Assembly: GCA_011052015.1 (NCBI GenBank)
Contig: DRJZ01000057.1
Coordinates: 1-37,696, forward strand
Direction of reading: 5' to 3'
Source: Acidiferrobacteraceae bacterium
GTDB lineage: Bacteria; Pseudomonadota; Gammaproteobacteria; HyVt-429
DNA: 37,696 nucleotides
The notes under the pieces were generated by a model that was not told the DNA's origin, did no database searches, and saw nothing but the letters and a program-made list of their open reading frames with translations. A program made the position numbers and the translations under genes. Below, piece after piece: positions 24,581 to 33,343 of the stretch. Position 1 is the first letter of the stretch. The number at the start of each line of letters is the position of its first letter.

Positions 24581-25426
24581 ATGGATAAAGGCACACTACT
24601 TTTTAGCGTTGATTTGGAAGATGTCAGGGCCAGCATAAAAAATGGAGATCAATACCAAGAGCGGGTCCCGGTCAATACTGAACGTTATTTGGATTTTCTT
24701 CGCAGCCACAAGATTAAAGGAACCTTTTTTGTGGTGGGTAAGTTGGCAAGGCAGTACCCTGACTTGGTTAAATCGATTGTTGGTGAAGGGCATGAGATCG
24801 CCTGTCACAGCAATACCCATGTACAGTTGACGAAACAAAGCCCAGAGAGCTTCAGAAGAGATATCAATGACAATCTTGAGGCTTTGCATTGGGCCGGTGC
24901 AGAGAATATTGTCGGTTTTCGAGCCCCTACATTTTCGCTGACAAGCAAGACTGCCTGGGCCTATGATATTCTAGGTGATCTCGGGTTCCAGTATTCAAGT
25001 TCTGTGTTGCCGGCAAAGAACCCGTTATACGGCTGGCCAGATTTTGGTGGACAGCCCAAGCAAATGGGAAACGGCCTATGGGAGATACCCATCACCCTGC
25101 ATACCTTGCCTTGGCTCAATATTCCAGTTGTAGGTGGCGTATATTTCAGAATCATCCCGTTTTTTCTGATCAGTTTTTCTGTTAAGCACCATGTGCGCGA
25201 GAATCGGCCAATACTGGCGTATTTGCATCCTTACGATATCGATGAAGAGCAAGAACGGTTTATGCATCCAGATCTCAGCGACAACAAATTGCTCAATTAT
25301 CTGATGTACGTAAATCGATCAAAGGTGTTTGGTCGGCTTGAGAGATTGCGCAAACTTTGTAGGTTCTCTTCTTATCAGGATTACATTCAGGAACAATTAG
25401 AAATTTCCGTATTGTTGGCATCTTAG
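24581..25426 (+). CDS. Polysaccharide deacetylase (NodB/CE4 type)
   Basis: This 281-residue protein has a NodB-homology domain. SVDLEDV (Asp11, Asp14) is motif 1, HSNTH (His76, His80) is the metal-binding motif 2, and VGFRAPTFSLT is motif 3. AYLHPYDID gives the late His. The C-terminal part resembles the DUF3473 extension of exopolysaccharide deacetylases. It would remove an N-acetyl group from an amino sugar on a glycan or lipid-linked sugar. There is no signal peptide, so cytoplasmic action is likely. It lies 20 bases after the GT2 gene and is probably co-transcribed with it. Confidence 0.9.
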   Translation: MDKGTLLFSVDLEDVRASIKNGDQYQERVPVNTERYLDFLRSHKIKGTFFVVGKLARQYPDLVKSIVGEGHEIACHSNTHVQLTKQSPESFRRDINDNLEALHWAGAENIVGFRAPTFSLTSKTAWAYDILGDLGFQYSSSVLPAKNPLYGWPDFGGQPKQMGNGLWEIPITLHTLPWLNIPVVGGVYFRIIPFFLISFSVKHHVRENRPILAYLHPYDIDEEQERFMHPDLSDNKLLNYLMYVNRSKVFGRLERLRKLCRFSSYQDYIQEQLEISVLLAS

Positions 25427-25508
25427 CTTTCCATAGTTTGTTGGTTTGTAAATGAATTAGCAGACATGCCATTTTTATCTATCCCATAAGGACTATTAGC
25501 GGAAACCC

Positions 25509-26267
25509 CTATTTATAGCCTATTCCAATCAGTGATATCCCAAGCTTTCTTAATGGTGAGTTGTGTGGAAGCCGAGTTAGAACTCTCTCAGCACGAAATA
25601 AAAGACCAAAGATAAAATCCCAAAACCAGTTTTTCTTAAAATTAAAGGTTATCAAATATCCGAGGATAAACATGTGAAAGATAACGGTGAATCTGGAAAA
25701 ATTGTTTTGCCTAAATGCATCTTCGATCTCTTGTTGTGTAAAGGAAACTTCATCAGGATGAAACATAGGGTGCAATCTCTTTGCGATTACCCGTAAAAGA
25801 TTTGCCACGGGATTGTGTGCAGCGGGCTCAAAGCAAATAAATACACCGCCAGGCCTGAGGACTCGATAAACTTCGGCATAGATTTTGTCGCGATCATCAA
25901 TGTGATGTAATACACCGGATGTTACGACGATATCATAGGACTCATCCAGAAACGGCAAGCATTTTCCGTCGGCGCTAATAAACTTGTGTTTGTTGTCATT
26001 GAGATTTCTTCGAGCCAGCCCCAGTTGCCGTTCCGAGATATCACAGCCGGTATATTTTTGCGCATGGCTTGAGAAATATTTTGCGAACAGGCCGCTTGCG
26101 CAACCAATTTCCAGCATGTCACCATGTTGTTTGGTCGTTAATGTTTGGAAACCCGCTCCAAATTCAAAAAAATGAATATCTCTCGTGTATGGAGACCGGA
26201 AGGGTTTGTTGTACTCTTTGTATATCTCATCGTAAAAGTTCTTTTGCGCCTCTGTCGATAATGGCAT
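25509..26267 (-). CDS. Class I SAM-dependent methyltransferase
   Basis: This 252-residue methyltransferase has motif I MLEIGCASGLFAKYF, the acidic loop YTGCDISERQL, motif II/III DIVVTSGVLHHIDDR and YRVLRPGGVFICFEP. The C-terminal third holds a hydrophobic stretch (MFILGYLITF and WFWDFIFGLLF), suggesting membrane association and a lipid or lipid-linked substrate. AAGGA precedes the ATG. It is transcribed against its neighbours, with 82 bases between it and the deacetylase end. Confidence 0.88.
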   Translation of the reverse strand: MPLSTEAQKNFYDEIYKEYNKPFRSPYTRDIHFFEFGAGFQTLTTKQHGDMLEIGCASGLFAKYFSSHAQKYTGCDISERQLGLARRNLNDNKHKFISADGKCLPFLDESYDIVVTSGVLHHIDDRDKIYAEVYRVLRPGGVFICFEPAAHNPVANLLRVIAKRLHPMFHPDEVSFTQQEIEDAFRQNNFSRFTVIFHMFILGYLITFNFKKNWFWDFIFGLLFRAERVLTRLPHNSPLRKLGISLIGIGYK

Positions 26268-26891
26268 TTTGAATTCCTTGCGGAGCTAGCATTTATAATG
26301 AGGTGGGTTTCCCCTATTTTGGAAACTTTACACCTTTACAAAGAGTACCAGCCTAGTTGTTAGGTTCTAGTTGATTACTTATTGACATAGGGTGCGGCAC
26401 ACACTGGAGGTTGTGAGTTGGGCGTAATGCAGCCCCAAGCCGACTCACTGACAGGTTCCATTTTAGCTTTAAAAAGTGTACGCCACAAGCAGGGGGCAGA
26501 CAAAATTCAGCCACTTTTGTGCGATGGGTGACACATGTTGCAGACAAGTTCTTGAAGCGCAAGGTGCGCCACCATCAGAATAATCTCTTTGCCCCAGAGC
26601 ACCTTAATTATTTTCTATAGGCTAGAGGTGCATCTTGAAGATAGGGTGTGTCGATACTGAGTTTGGAGGATGCGATGGATGAACATTGCACCGGAAGACT
26701 CAAGAGGCATGAATCCAGCAGTGCTACTCATGGGCCGCGATGAGTAATTTGCAAGCCTCGGCCACTCGGTAGAATATGGATAATCCTTGGGTTGACAAGG
26801 AGCAACATTATTCGGCACACAACAACCACGCGATCATTTTGTAGGCTGATAAGTGATAGTTGCTCCGAATGGACGGTTTGGATTTGCGTGA
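26268..26891. other. 624-bp gap in the glycan region, no gene recognised
   Basis: Two short minus-strand frames (26353-26562 and 26615-26818) have no recognisable domain or ribosome binding site. I see no terminal repeats, tRNA or tandem repeats. It may be a decayed gene or insertion, and it holds the promoters of both flanking genes. Confidence 0.4.
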
Positions 26892-27995
26892 ATGCGCTAT
26901 ACAATTATGGCCGCAAATATTAAGATGCCGATGAACCCTTGCTTGGAGCCTCGTGTATTGCAACAACACACCGACAGTAATGCCAGCAAAAGTCGATGGC
27001 GTATTTGGGTGTTGGCGCTGCTGATCTCTTTGATCTTGTTAGCAATTCTTGTTAGCCAAGCCGATATCGACTATCTGTGGACACTGTGGGCTGGGGTGCA
27101 ACCGGTTTATCTTGTTGTTGGAGTCCTGGCAGTTTCCTTAGACTGCTTGGTAACCGGGCTGAGGTTGAGATTGCTTCACCTCGGTGCTGGTAAACGACCG
27201 CGTGTAGTTTATGTGAAGATTGAGATGCTCCATGGGTTCTTGTTGTTGTTGTTGCCCGCCCGGTTGGGTGAACTGCCCTATATGCTTATGTTGCGCCGCC
27301 GTCTGAGTATGGACCACGGCGAGGTGTTCGCCAATTTCGTTTATCAACGGTTGCTGGATGCAATGGTGCTGGCGCTCTTTTTTCTATCGTCGGTGGTGTT
27401 GATAGTGGGTGATAATGAAGGTGTTACCACTTGGGTCCCCATTGTGTTGGTGGTATGTGTGCTGTTCGTGCTGATTTTCCAACGGGTCGAGTGGATTGCA
27501 GCCGTTACACTTCGTGTCATGCACAGACTTCATGTCAGGGGAAGTAAATTTTCTCGCTGGTTACTTAAGGTGCTGTCTACGGCGCGACGGTGGTCGCGTC
27601 GCCTGCGACTGGAAGGGGTACGCTGGCAGGCGCTTGCCTGGACTGGCCTACGTTGGTCGGCGGTAATGATTTTAACCTGGGCTGCCTTTAGTATGTTTGG
27701 CATCAGGTTTGGTATGGCCGAGGTCTTGTTTCTGGGTGCCGGGCTATCTTTCTTAACGGTGATCCCGTTGCAAACGGTAGGTGGGTTTGGCATAAGCGAA
27801 GTGGGTCTGGCGGGGTTGCTGGTTATCATTGGCCACCCTTGGCAAGAGGCCGCCGCGACTGCGCTGTTGGTGCGAATTGCTTATGTCGTCATGACTTTGA
27901 TGGGTTTGGCCTTGGCCGGGGTTGTCATCATGCTGATACGAAACCGGTCGGAGGATGCGCGTAAGGGGACTTTTGGTGTGGATTCCATGCGCTGA
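26892..27995 (+). CDS. LPG-synthase-TM/flippase-like membrane protein (UPF0104)
   Basis: This 367-residue protein has about eight transmembrane segments. LLPARLGELPYMLMLRRR and TVGGFGISEVGLAGLLVIIG are the two signature blocks of the lysylphosphatidylglycerol synthase transmembrane/UPF0104 family. Members associate with lipid flipping or glycolipid export, and HpnL-type relatives occur in hopanoid gene sets. The soluble aminoacyl transferase domain of MprF is absent. The N-terminal ~35 residues are hydrophilic and could be shortened by starting at ATG 26907 or 26928. The gene lies in a glycan/lipid modification run, consistent with transport of the product. Confidence 0.85.
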   Translation: MRYTIMAANIKMPMNPCLEPRVLQQHTDSNASKSRWRIWVLALLISLILLAILVSQADIDYLWTLWAGVQPVYLVVGVLAVSLDCLVTGLRLRLLHLGAGKRPRVVYVKIEMLHGFLLLLLPARLGELPYMLMLRRRLSMDHGEVFANFVYQRLLDAMVLALFFLSSVVLIVGDNEGVTTWVPIVLVVCVLFVLIFQRVEWIAAVTLRVMHRLHVRGSKFSRWLLKVLSTARRWSRRLRLEGVRWQALAWTGLRWSAVMILTWAAFSMFGIRFGMAEVLFLGAGLSFLTVIPLQTVGGFGISEVGLAGLLVIIGHPWQEAAATALLVRIAYVVMTLMGLALAGVVIMLIRNRSEDARKGTFGVDSMR

Positions 27996-28099
27996 CATTT
28001 ATAAAAAGTAAGATCAACCCAAGATGGGTGCATCTAGGAGTTTCTAAGCAGAAATAGTTTTTGTGGGCAGTTCATACGTAAAAGGGATAGATTTAACAA

Positions 28100-29752
28100 A
28101 TGATTAACATTCGCATGACCTTTGCAAGGGCAGGTTTGGTCTTTCTGGGCGTTGGCCTTGTGGTGTACAAGCTATGGCTGGTGGAGATACATGATCTCCT
28201 CATGATAGGTAGCCCCATGGACGACCTGTATTTTGTCCGCTCCGCCCATGAATTATTGCTCGGTAACTGGCTGGGTAGCTATACGCAATACACGCTGATG
28301 TCCGGGCCAGTCTACTCAATGTGGATCGCCCTGTGCTACTTGCTCGCGGTGCCCCTGCACGCGGCTCAGCAACTGCTCTATGCAGGGGCTTGCCTGACGG
28401 CAGTCATGGCCCTATATCCTGTCGCGGGTCGTAAAGCTTGGTTGATCCTGGTATTTGCCTACCTGCTATTTGAGCCGTTTACCTATGACTACTCATCATC
28501 CGCCGGTGTGTTCCGGCTGGGTATTTACCCGGCCCTTACGGTACTGGTGATCGCCTGTGCCATTGGTCTTTATACGCGGATTGTAGACCGCCAAGGCAAG
28601 CCATTGCGTTGGGCTGTGGGTCTTGGGGTGGCGCTGGCGGCATTTTGGTATACGCGGGAAGAGGGTATGTGGATCGTGCCGACACTTATGCTTGTCGCTT
28701 TGTTCGCGATTTTGCACGGCTTGACTCGTGGTGAGCGCCGTTGGACTGGTATTTTGGCAGTGCTTGTGGTCCCTATACTGATCTGGTCGGGGTCATTCCT
28801 TGCTCTGGCGTACATGAACTGGCAGCACTACGGTATATTTACTGACCTTGAGATCAAGACCTCCGGGTTCAAGTCGGCCTATAGTGCGGTGATCAGTGTG
28901 CGTAGCAATGAGCGTGAACGGTACTACATGTTGGAGAAGCCGGTGAGTGTCGCACTTGCCGAAGTGAGTCCCGCGTTCCGGGAGATCGCCCCTTATCTCG
29001 GCAAACTTCAATCCTCGATTTTTATCTGGTCTCTGCGCGATGCGGTACAGGCGGCCGGGTATTACGATCATGTTAGTGACGATGATCGCGTAAACGCCCG
29101 GAAGACATTGGGTTTTTACAACAGGTTAGGCCAAGAGGTCCGTCAGGCATGCGAAGCGGGGAAATTGACCTGCGATAAGCTATTATCCCCCTTTATTCCC
29201 ACATGGACCGAGGACTATACACGGGAAATTTTTCCTACTTTTTATGATCTCATAAAAAAAGTGGTGACCTTTGATGGTTTCGAGCCACGCATGCTCGTTA
29301 AGTGGGTTAGTAGGGACCCCTACGACACTTCCTGGTTGTTTACTTATATCACCGGTGAAAGGTTGCGTACCTCCAGTCCGGGTTTGCTGGGCAAGGTGCC
29401 AGAGGCACACAGAGAGTTCGAAGAGATGAAGACCCATCGCTTATTGCGTATCGGCCGTGACTTTTATCAGAATTTATTGCCATGGTTGTTTGTTCCTAGC
29501 GTGGTCATAATATTGTTAGTCGCCGTTGTGGAGGTGATTAGGAGAAATATATCGCAGGTGACGGTGGCCGGATTGATTGTTGTGACAGCCCTTGCATCAC
29601 ATATTGCGATTATCTCGCTGGTTTCGGTGATGTCAATGTTTTCACAGCGTTATCTGGTCGCCTCTTATCCCCTGGCCATTCTGGTGGTGATCCTGGGTGT
29701 CATGCATGCAATCAGATTGGTTGGTGGCCTGCGTCGACATTTTTCCGGTTGA
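28100..29752 (+). CDS. Large membrane protein, candidate GT-C glycosyltransferase
   Basis: This 550-residue protein has roughly eight to ten hydrophobic segments: one at 10-28, several between 65 and 230, and a cluster at 470-545. Between them is a loop of about 200 residues. GSPMDDLYFVRSAHELLLGN, with Asp41-Asp42 after the first helix, resembles the catalytic acidic loop of GT-C transferases such as PMT and ArnT. I do not recognise the exact family. A role in adding a sugar from a polyprenyl carrier in the periplasm is inference from topology and context. Confidence 0.65.
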   Translation: MINIRMTFARAGLVFLGVGLVVYKLWLVEIHDLLMIGSPMDDLYFVRSAHELLLGNWLGSYTQYTLMSGPVYSMWIALCYLLAVPLHAAQQLLYAGACLTAVMALYPVAGRKAWLILVFAYLLFEPFTYDYSSSAGVFRLGIYPALTVLVIACAIGLYTRIVDRQGKPLRWAVGLGVALAAFWYTREEGMWIVPTLMLVALFAILHGLTRGERRWTGILAVLVVPILIWSGSFLALAYMNWQHYGIFTDLEIKTSGFKSAYSAVISVRSNERERYYMLEKPVSVALAEVSPAFREIAPYLGKLQSSIFIWSLRDAVQAAGYYDHVSDDDRVNARKTLGFYNRLGQEVRQACEAGKLTCDKLLSPFIPTWTEDYTREIFPTFYDLIKKVVTFDGFEPRMLVKWVSRDPYDTSWLFTYITGERLRTSSPGLLGKVPEAHREFEEMKTHRLLRIGRDFYQNLLPWLFVPSVVIILLVAVVEVIRRNISQVTVAGLIVVTALASHIAIISLVSVMSMFSQRYLVASYPLAILVVILGVMHAIRLVGGLRRHFSG

Positions 29753-29831
29753 TGTTAAACACTCAGTCTTATACTAAAGTAAAAGCCTGGGTTTATTCAC
29801 ATATTCTGGCCTCAATATTTTCCGTAAAATT

Positions 29832-30731
29832 ATGCAGGGCGTAGAAGCATACACTCACTCACAAGAATTCGTGAGCAATTGGAAAGCATTGTTATGCGAT
29901 GTATTTGGATACAGGGAACGTGATCAATTTGTTATTATGCGTGATTATATGTGTCGTGCGGTCTACAGTTATCTCCCATTGTTGAATTATACCGATAAGA
30001 CCAGCGAGGAAATGCAATCGGAGTGCAAGGCGCTTGGACACAGACGCTATATTGCCCGTGCCCTAAATCCCGAACAGGATCAGTTCAGCGAGGGAGATAC
30101 GGTGACCATGAGGTTATCTCTGACGGGTGTTGCGAACGCAGAGGCGCTATGGGACAGCCGGTTTTCCGGCAAGGTGCGGAATCAAATAAGGAAATCTCTC
30201 AAAAGTAATTTGCGCCATGTGGTTTCCACTGATCCGCGTGTGGTGGATGATTTTTATCACCTTTATACCCGTCGCATGCTACGTTATGGTTCACCCTGCC
30301 TTGGGCGCGAGATATTTGATTCGATAAGCCATTATGTAGACTGTCGCTTTTATGTTGTGTATCACGACGCCGACGCAATCGCTGGCCTCGTGTTAATACG
30401 TGATGGCCCCCTTGCCTGGGTGCCATGGGCCAGTTCTGATCATCGCCATAATGACCGCTGCCCTAATCACTTTATGTATTGGCACGCGATTCGGGATGCA
30501 TGGGCGATGCAATGCGAATTGTTTGATTTTGGTCGATCACCTTATCTGCGTGAGACCTACCGCTTCAAACACCAGTGGGGTGCCCGGCCGGTGAAATTGG
30601 ATATCCTCAAGGCGGCGCGGGAGGACACATACAGCAAATATACCCTGGCGTCGCAAATATGGCGGAGGCTTCCGGCCGCATTAGCCAACCGTCTGGGTCC
30701 TGTCCTGTGTCGTCACCTGCCGGATTTGTAA
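29832..30731 (+). CDS. FemAB/GNAT-like (BioF2-type) acyltransferase
   Basis: This 299-residue protein has GKVRNQIRKSLKSNL, the FemAB/PEP-CTERM-associated opening of the second acyltransferase-like half, and VYHDADAIAGLVLI as the central beta strand. LFDFGRSPYLRETYRFKHQW plus GARPVKL is the C-terminal block typical of this superfamily. Relatives transfer aminoacyl or acyl groups, for example in peptidoglycan bridge synthesis. The substrate here is unknown; the neighbours suggest a glycan or lipid. No good ribosome binding site precedes ATG 29832, so the start is tentative. The stop lies 3 bases from the opposing methyltransferase stop. Confidence 0.8.
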   Translation: MQGVEAYTHSQEFVSNWKALLCDVFGYRERDQFVIMRDYMCRAVYSYLPLLNYTDKTSEEMQSECKALGHRRYIARALNPEQDQFSEGDTVTMRLSLTGVANAEALWDSRFSGKVRNQIRKSLKSNLRHVVSTDPRVVDDFYHLYTRRMLRYGSPCLGREIFDSISHYVDCRFYVVYHDADAIAGLVLIRDGPLAWVPWASSDHRHNDRCPNHFMYWHAIRDAWAMQCELFDFGRSPYLRETYRFKHQWGARPVKLDILKAAREDTYSKYTLASQIWRRLPAALANRLGPVLCRHLPDL

Positions 30732-30734
30732 TGG

Positions 30735-31406
30735 TTAGATGTTGTATAGGTGAAATGTCTGGCCCACGGAGGAATCCCCCCGATACTGCAAATGGAAGCC
30801 GGCCTTGATGAAGACTTCGTGGCATGTTGGGTTCATATAGATAATTATATGGGGACGCGGTTTAAAGTGTAGTGATTGTTGGATCCTTTCCAATACAGCA
30901 CTCATCACCTGTTCGTCGAAAGGGTTATAAAAATAAAATGTGCTGGCCTCGACCGGTATTGGAAATGCCGCCGCGTCCTGATTTATGATTTCAACGGGTA
31001 CAGTTACACCAGCACGTTTGAGCGTGACCAGATTGCGCCGTGCGGTGTCACAGAGTGTGCGCTCAAATTCTATCCCCACTACTTTGTTGAATCCGGACAG
31101 CGTTGCCAGCACCAATACACGGCCTTTGCCGCTGCCGTAGTCGATAAATGTCCCAAGACGTAATACGGGGTCGAGTTGTTTGCAGATTTCATTGAAAGTG
31201 ATTCGTGCGGTTGGCATATAAGGTTGTGCCGCGTCGAGCTTGCCATCCACGATGTCCATGCTGGTGGGGTCGAGAAACCCGCTGGTGTCGAGTCCCAATT
31301 GCCGGTCAAAGCGGAGCTCGTCGACGGCAAGGCGTAGGGTCTTACGAAGACCGCGTGTACGCAGCGAGGCAGTCAGGGTGCTAAGGGCTAGAGTGAAGCG
31401 GTTCAA
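30735..31406 (-). CDS. SAM-dependent methyltransferase
   Basis: This methyltransferase of about 223 residues has motif I in GTFIDYGSGKGRVLVLATLS, the acidic residue in KVVGIEFERTLCD, and NPFDEQVMSAVLERI after the sheet strand FYFYNPF. These features recall small DOT1-like and phospholipid-type methyltransferases. The start is TTG at 31406, with no canonical binding site nearby; AAGGAG at about 31451-31456 has no start codon at normal spacing. The N-terminus may therefore be different. It could be co-transcribed with the outer-membrane protein gene 45 bases upstream. Confidence 0.8.
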   Translation of the reverse strand: MNRFTLALSTLTASLRTRGLRKTLRLAVDELRFDRQLGLDTSGFLDPTSMDIVDGKLDAAQPYMPTARITFNEICKQLDPVLRLGTFIDYGSGKGRVLVLATLSGFNKVVGIEFERTLCDTARRNLVTLKRAGVTVPVEIINQDAAAFPIPVEASTFYFYNPFDEQVMSAVLERIQQSLHFKPRPHIIIYMNPTCHEVFIKAGFHLQYRGDSSVGQTFHLYNI

Positions 31407-31451
31407 AAGTTTCGTCGCAACGGCTACCCGACTCGGACAGCGGAAGTCTCC

Positions 31452-32135
31452 TTAGAAATTCAAGGATATATTGGCCGAAAACAGGTCTATATCGGAGCCT
31501 ACGTTTACGGTAGCCCCGTCGACCTTTACGTCCTCGTCAATCTTATACCGGTCCCAATCAAGGCGTACCGACACATTATTATTCAGACGATAAGATACAC
31601 CAGCACCGAAGGTGATATTGGTGCCAGCGCCATCGCCGCTTTCGCTGAGGCCCAAGCTTTCGGATTTGGCGGTGAGATCGGCATACCATGCCGAGAGTCC
31701 GGCCTTGGCAAATATCGCGGCGCGGTCGCCGATGGGGAAACGAGGTACGACACCCAGGTTGAGGGTGCGGACCTCAGCGGTGGTGGTGATGGTGGCGGGC
31801 AACTCCGCGCGGGTCGTGCCCAAGTTGGCATAACTACCTTCCACGGCAATATAGTCACCAAATTGATAACCGGCAAATACCTTTAATCCTCTATCCGAAT
31901 CATCGGCGTCACAGGAAAACCCGAACGCGGTACAGGCATCGGCGACAATGCCGGCATCGCTATACTTGGTTAGCCCTATGCCTGCCCCAATGTAGGGACC
32001 ACCACCATGGGTGGGACCCGTCTGTTGTGCCCGGCCTGGGTTGGGCATGTAGAGCAATATGCCGCCAACCAGGGTCGTGGCGATCATAAGCGGTATCCGG
32101 TGTAGTTCGGGTGATCGTTTGGGCTGGGTGTTCAT
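31452..32135 (-). CDS. Outer-membrane beta-barrel protein (OmpA-like, 8-strand)
   Basis: This 227-residue protein has an extended signal peptide (cleaved near GRAQQ, about residue 36) and alternating hydrophobic strands such as GPYIGAGIGLTKY, KVFAGYQFGDYIAVEGSYAN and ISLNF. It ends in phenylalanine, the outer-membrane assembly signal. YQFGDYIAVEGSYANLG and FGAGVSYRLNNNVSVRLDWD are typical of porin-family (OMP_b-brl) proteins. Two cysteines (CTAFGFSC) sit in an extracellular-like loop and could form a disulfide. The ribosome binding site GAGGAT precedes the ATG. The function is unknown. Confidence 0.9.
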   Translation of the reverse strand: MNTQPKRSPELHRIPLMIATTLVGGILLYMPNPGRAQQTGPTHGGGPYIGAGIGLTKYSDAGIVADACTAFGFSCDADDSDRGLKVFAGYQFGDYIAVEGSYANLGTTRAELPATITTTAEVRTLNLGVVPRFPIGDRAAIFAKAGLSAWYADLTAKSESLGLSESGDGAGTNITFGAGVSYRLNNNVSVRLDWDRYKIDEDVKVDGATVNVGSDIDLFSANISLNF

Positions 32136-32325
32136 GGGTAGGGATCCTCAGCAAAATATACATAAAATTAATCAGTTATACGGATATTTTCATGTAAACT
32201 ATAAATAGTCAATGGCCTTGGTGATGGCTCCAATGGGGTCCAGCCAGGGCAGTGACGCTGAATTGAATTTTCCCATTTATTCTGCACAGGGGGCCTTTGC
32301 TGTGGCAAACTGCGATCTTACTTAC

Positions 32326-32508
32326 AGGGCACTTCTATTAATCCCCTCTCCCTTCGGGAGCACCCCTAGGGCATAAAAGGGCTAGGGTGAGGGGAGCAAA
32401 TAAAGCTAAGATACTGATTTTATTATCCCCTCATCCCAACCTTCTCCCGGAGGGACCTCGGTACCCCCCTGTGGGGTAGAAGGAGTTATCAATTAATAGA
32501 AGTGCCCT
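32326..32508. mobile_element. 183-bp MITE with perfect 17-bp TIRs
   Basis: AGGGCACTTCTATTAAT (32326-32342) and ATTAATAGAAGTGCCCT (32492-32508) are perfect inverted repeats. The core (GGGTGAGGGG, AAATAAAGCTAAGATACTGA, TTTTATTATCCCCTCATCCC) matches that of the element at 4580-4744, and the terminus shares GGCACTT. No target duplication is visible. The element fills much of the 401-bp gap between the outer-membrane protein gene and arsM and ends 28 bases before the arsM start, so it may affect arsM expression. Confidence 0.75.
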
Positions 32509-32536
32509 TAATTGTTAACATCAGTAGAGGCCATCG

Positions 32537-33331
32537 ATGTCTGAGATCAACCAAAAAGTCGCTCGCCAAGCGGTTCAGGAACGCTATGGGGAGATTGCCA
32601 CCAGTGAGTCTGCTGGTTGTGGCGGTCCTTCGGGTTGTTGTGGTGGTGGCGCCGCCCAGAGCCTGGAGGAGAGCACTGCAAACCTGGGCTATAGCCCTGA
32701 GGATCTCGCTACCCTGCCCGAGGGCGCCAATCTCGGTTTGGGTTGTGGCAATCCCCAGGCCCTTGCCAGCCTCCTGGAGGGGGAAACGGTAGTGGACCTG
32801 GGCAGTGGTGCGGGGATCGATTGCTTATTGGCAGCCCGCAGGGTGGGCCCCAGCGGGCGGGTCATCGGCATCGATATGACAACGGCCATGCTGGAAAAGG
32901 CACGGTCTCATGCGGACCAGGCCAAGGCGGGCAATGTTGAGTTTCGCCTTGGCGAAATCGAGCACCTCCCCGTGGGTGATGGGCAGGTAGATGTGATTAT
33001 CTCTAATTGTGTCATTAATCTCTCTACGGACAAGCCACAGGTCTTTCGTGAGGCCTATCGGGTATTGCGTCAGGGTGGGCGGCTGGCCATCTGGGATACC
33101 GTGGCCCTCACTCAGTTGCCGGATGAGATTAAACAAGACCTGGACCTTTATACGAGCTGTTTAGCCGGGGCCACGCCCAGGGATGAACTGCAGGCGATGT
33201 TAGTCGGTGCCGGGTTTAAAGACGTGCGCATTACTCCTGCAGATTTGAGCAAGACCTTTATTGAAGATTGGGCCCCCGGTCACCGTATTGAGGACTATGT
33301 GGTGTCCGCCGCCATTGAGGCGGTCAAATAA
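32537..33331 (+). CDS. arsM: Arsenite S-adenosylmethionine methyltransferase
   Basis: This 264-residue protein has SAM motif I VVDLGSGAGIDCLLAARRVG and the conserved arsenite-binding cysteines: Cys70 in LGLGCGNP, Cys158 in SNCVINL and Cys208 in YTSCLAGA. The N-terminal SAGCGGPSGCC is a typical ArsM cysteine-rich head. The enzyme methylates As(III) to mono-, di- and trimethylated forms. TAGAGG precedes the ATG. There is no arsR, arsB or arsC beside it, so regulation is unclear. A MITE lies directly upstream. Confidence 0.95.
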   Translation: MSEINQKVARQAVQERYGEIATSESAGCGGPSGCCGGGAAQSLEESTANLGYSPEDLATLPEGANLGLGCGNPQALASLLEGETVVDLGSGAGIDCLLAARRVGPSGRVIGIDMTTAMLEKARSHADQAKAGNVEFRLGEIEHLPVGDGQVDVIISNCVINLSTDKPQVFREAYRVLRQGGRLAIWDTVALTQLPDEIKQDLDLYTSCLAGATPRDELQAMLVGAGFKDVRITPADLSKTFIEDWAPGHRIEDYVVSAAIEAVK

Positions 33332-33343
33332 GATGACGCGATC

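Noticed and set aside
26353-26818. Two short minus-strand frames in the 624-bp gap
   Set aside because: No ribosome binding sites, domains or family resemblance.
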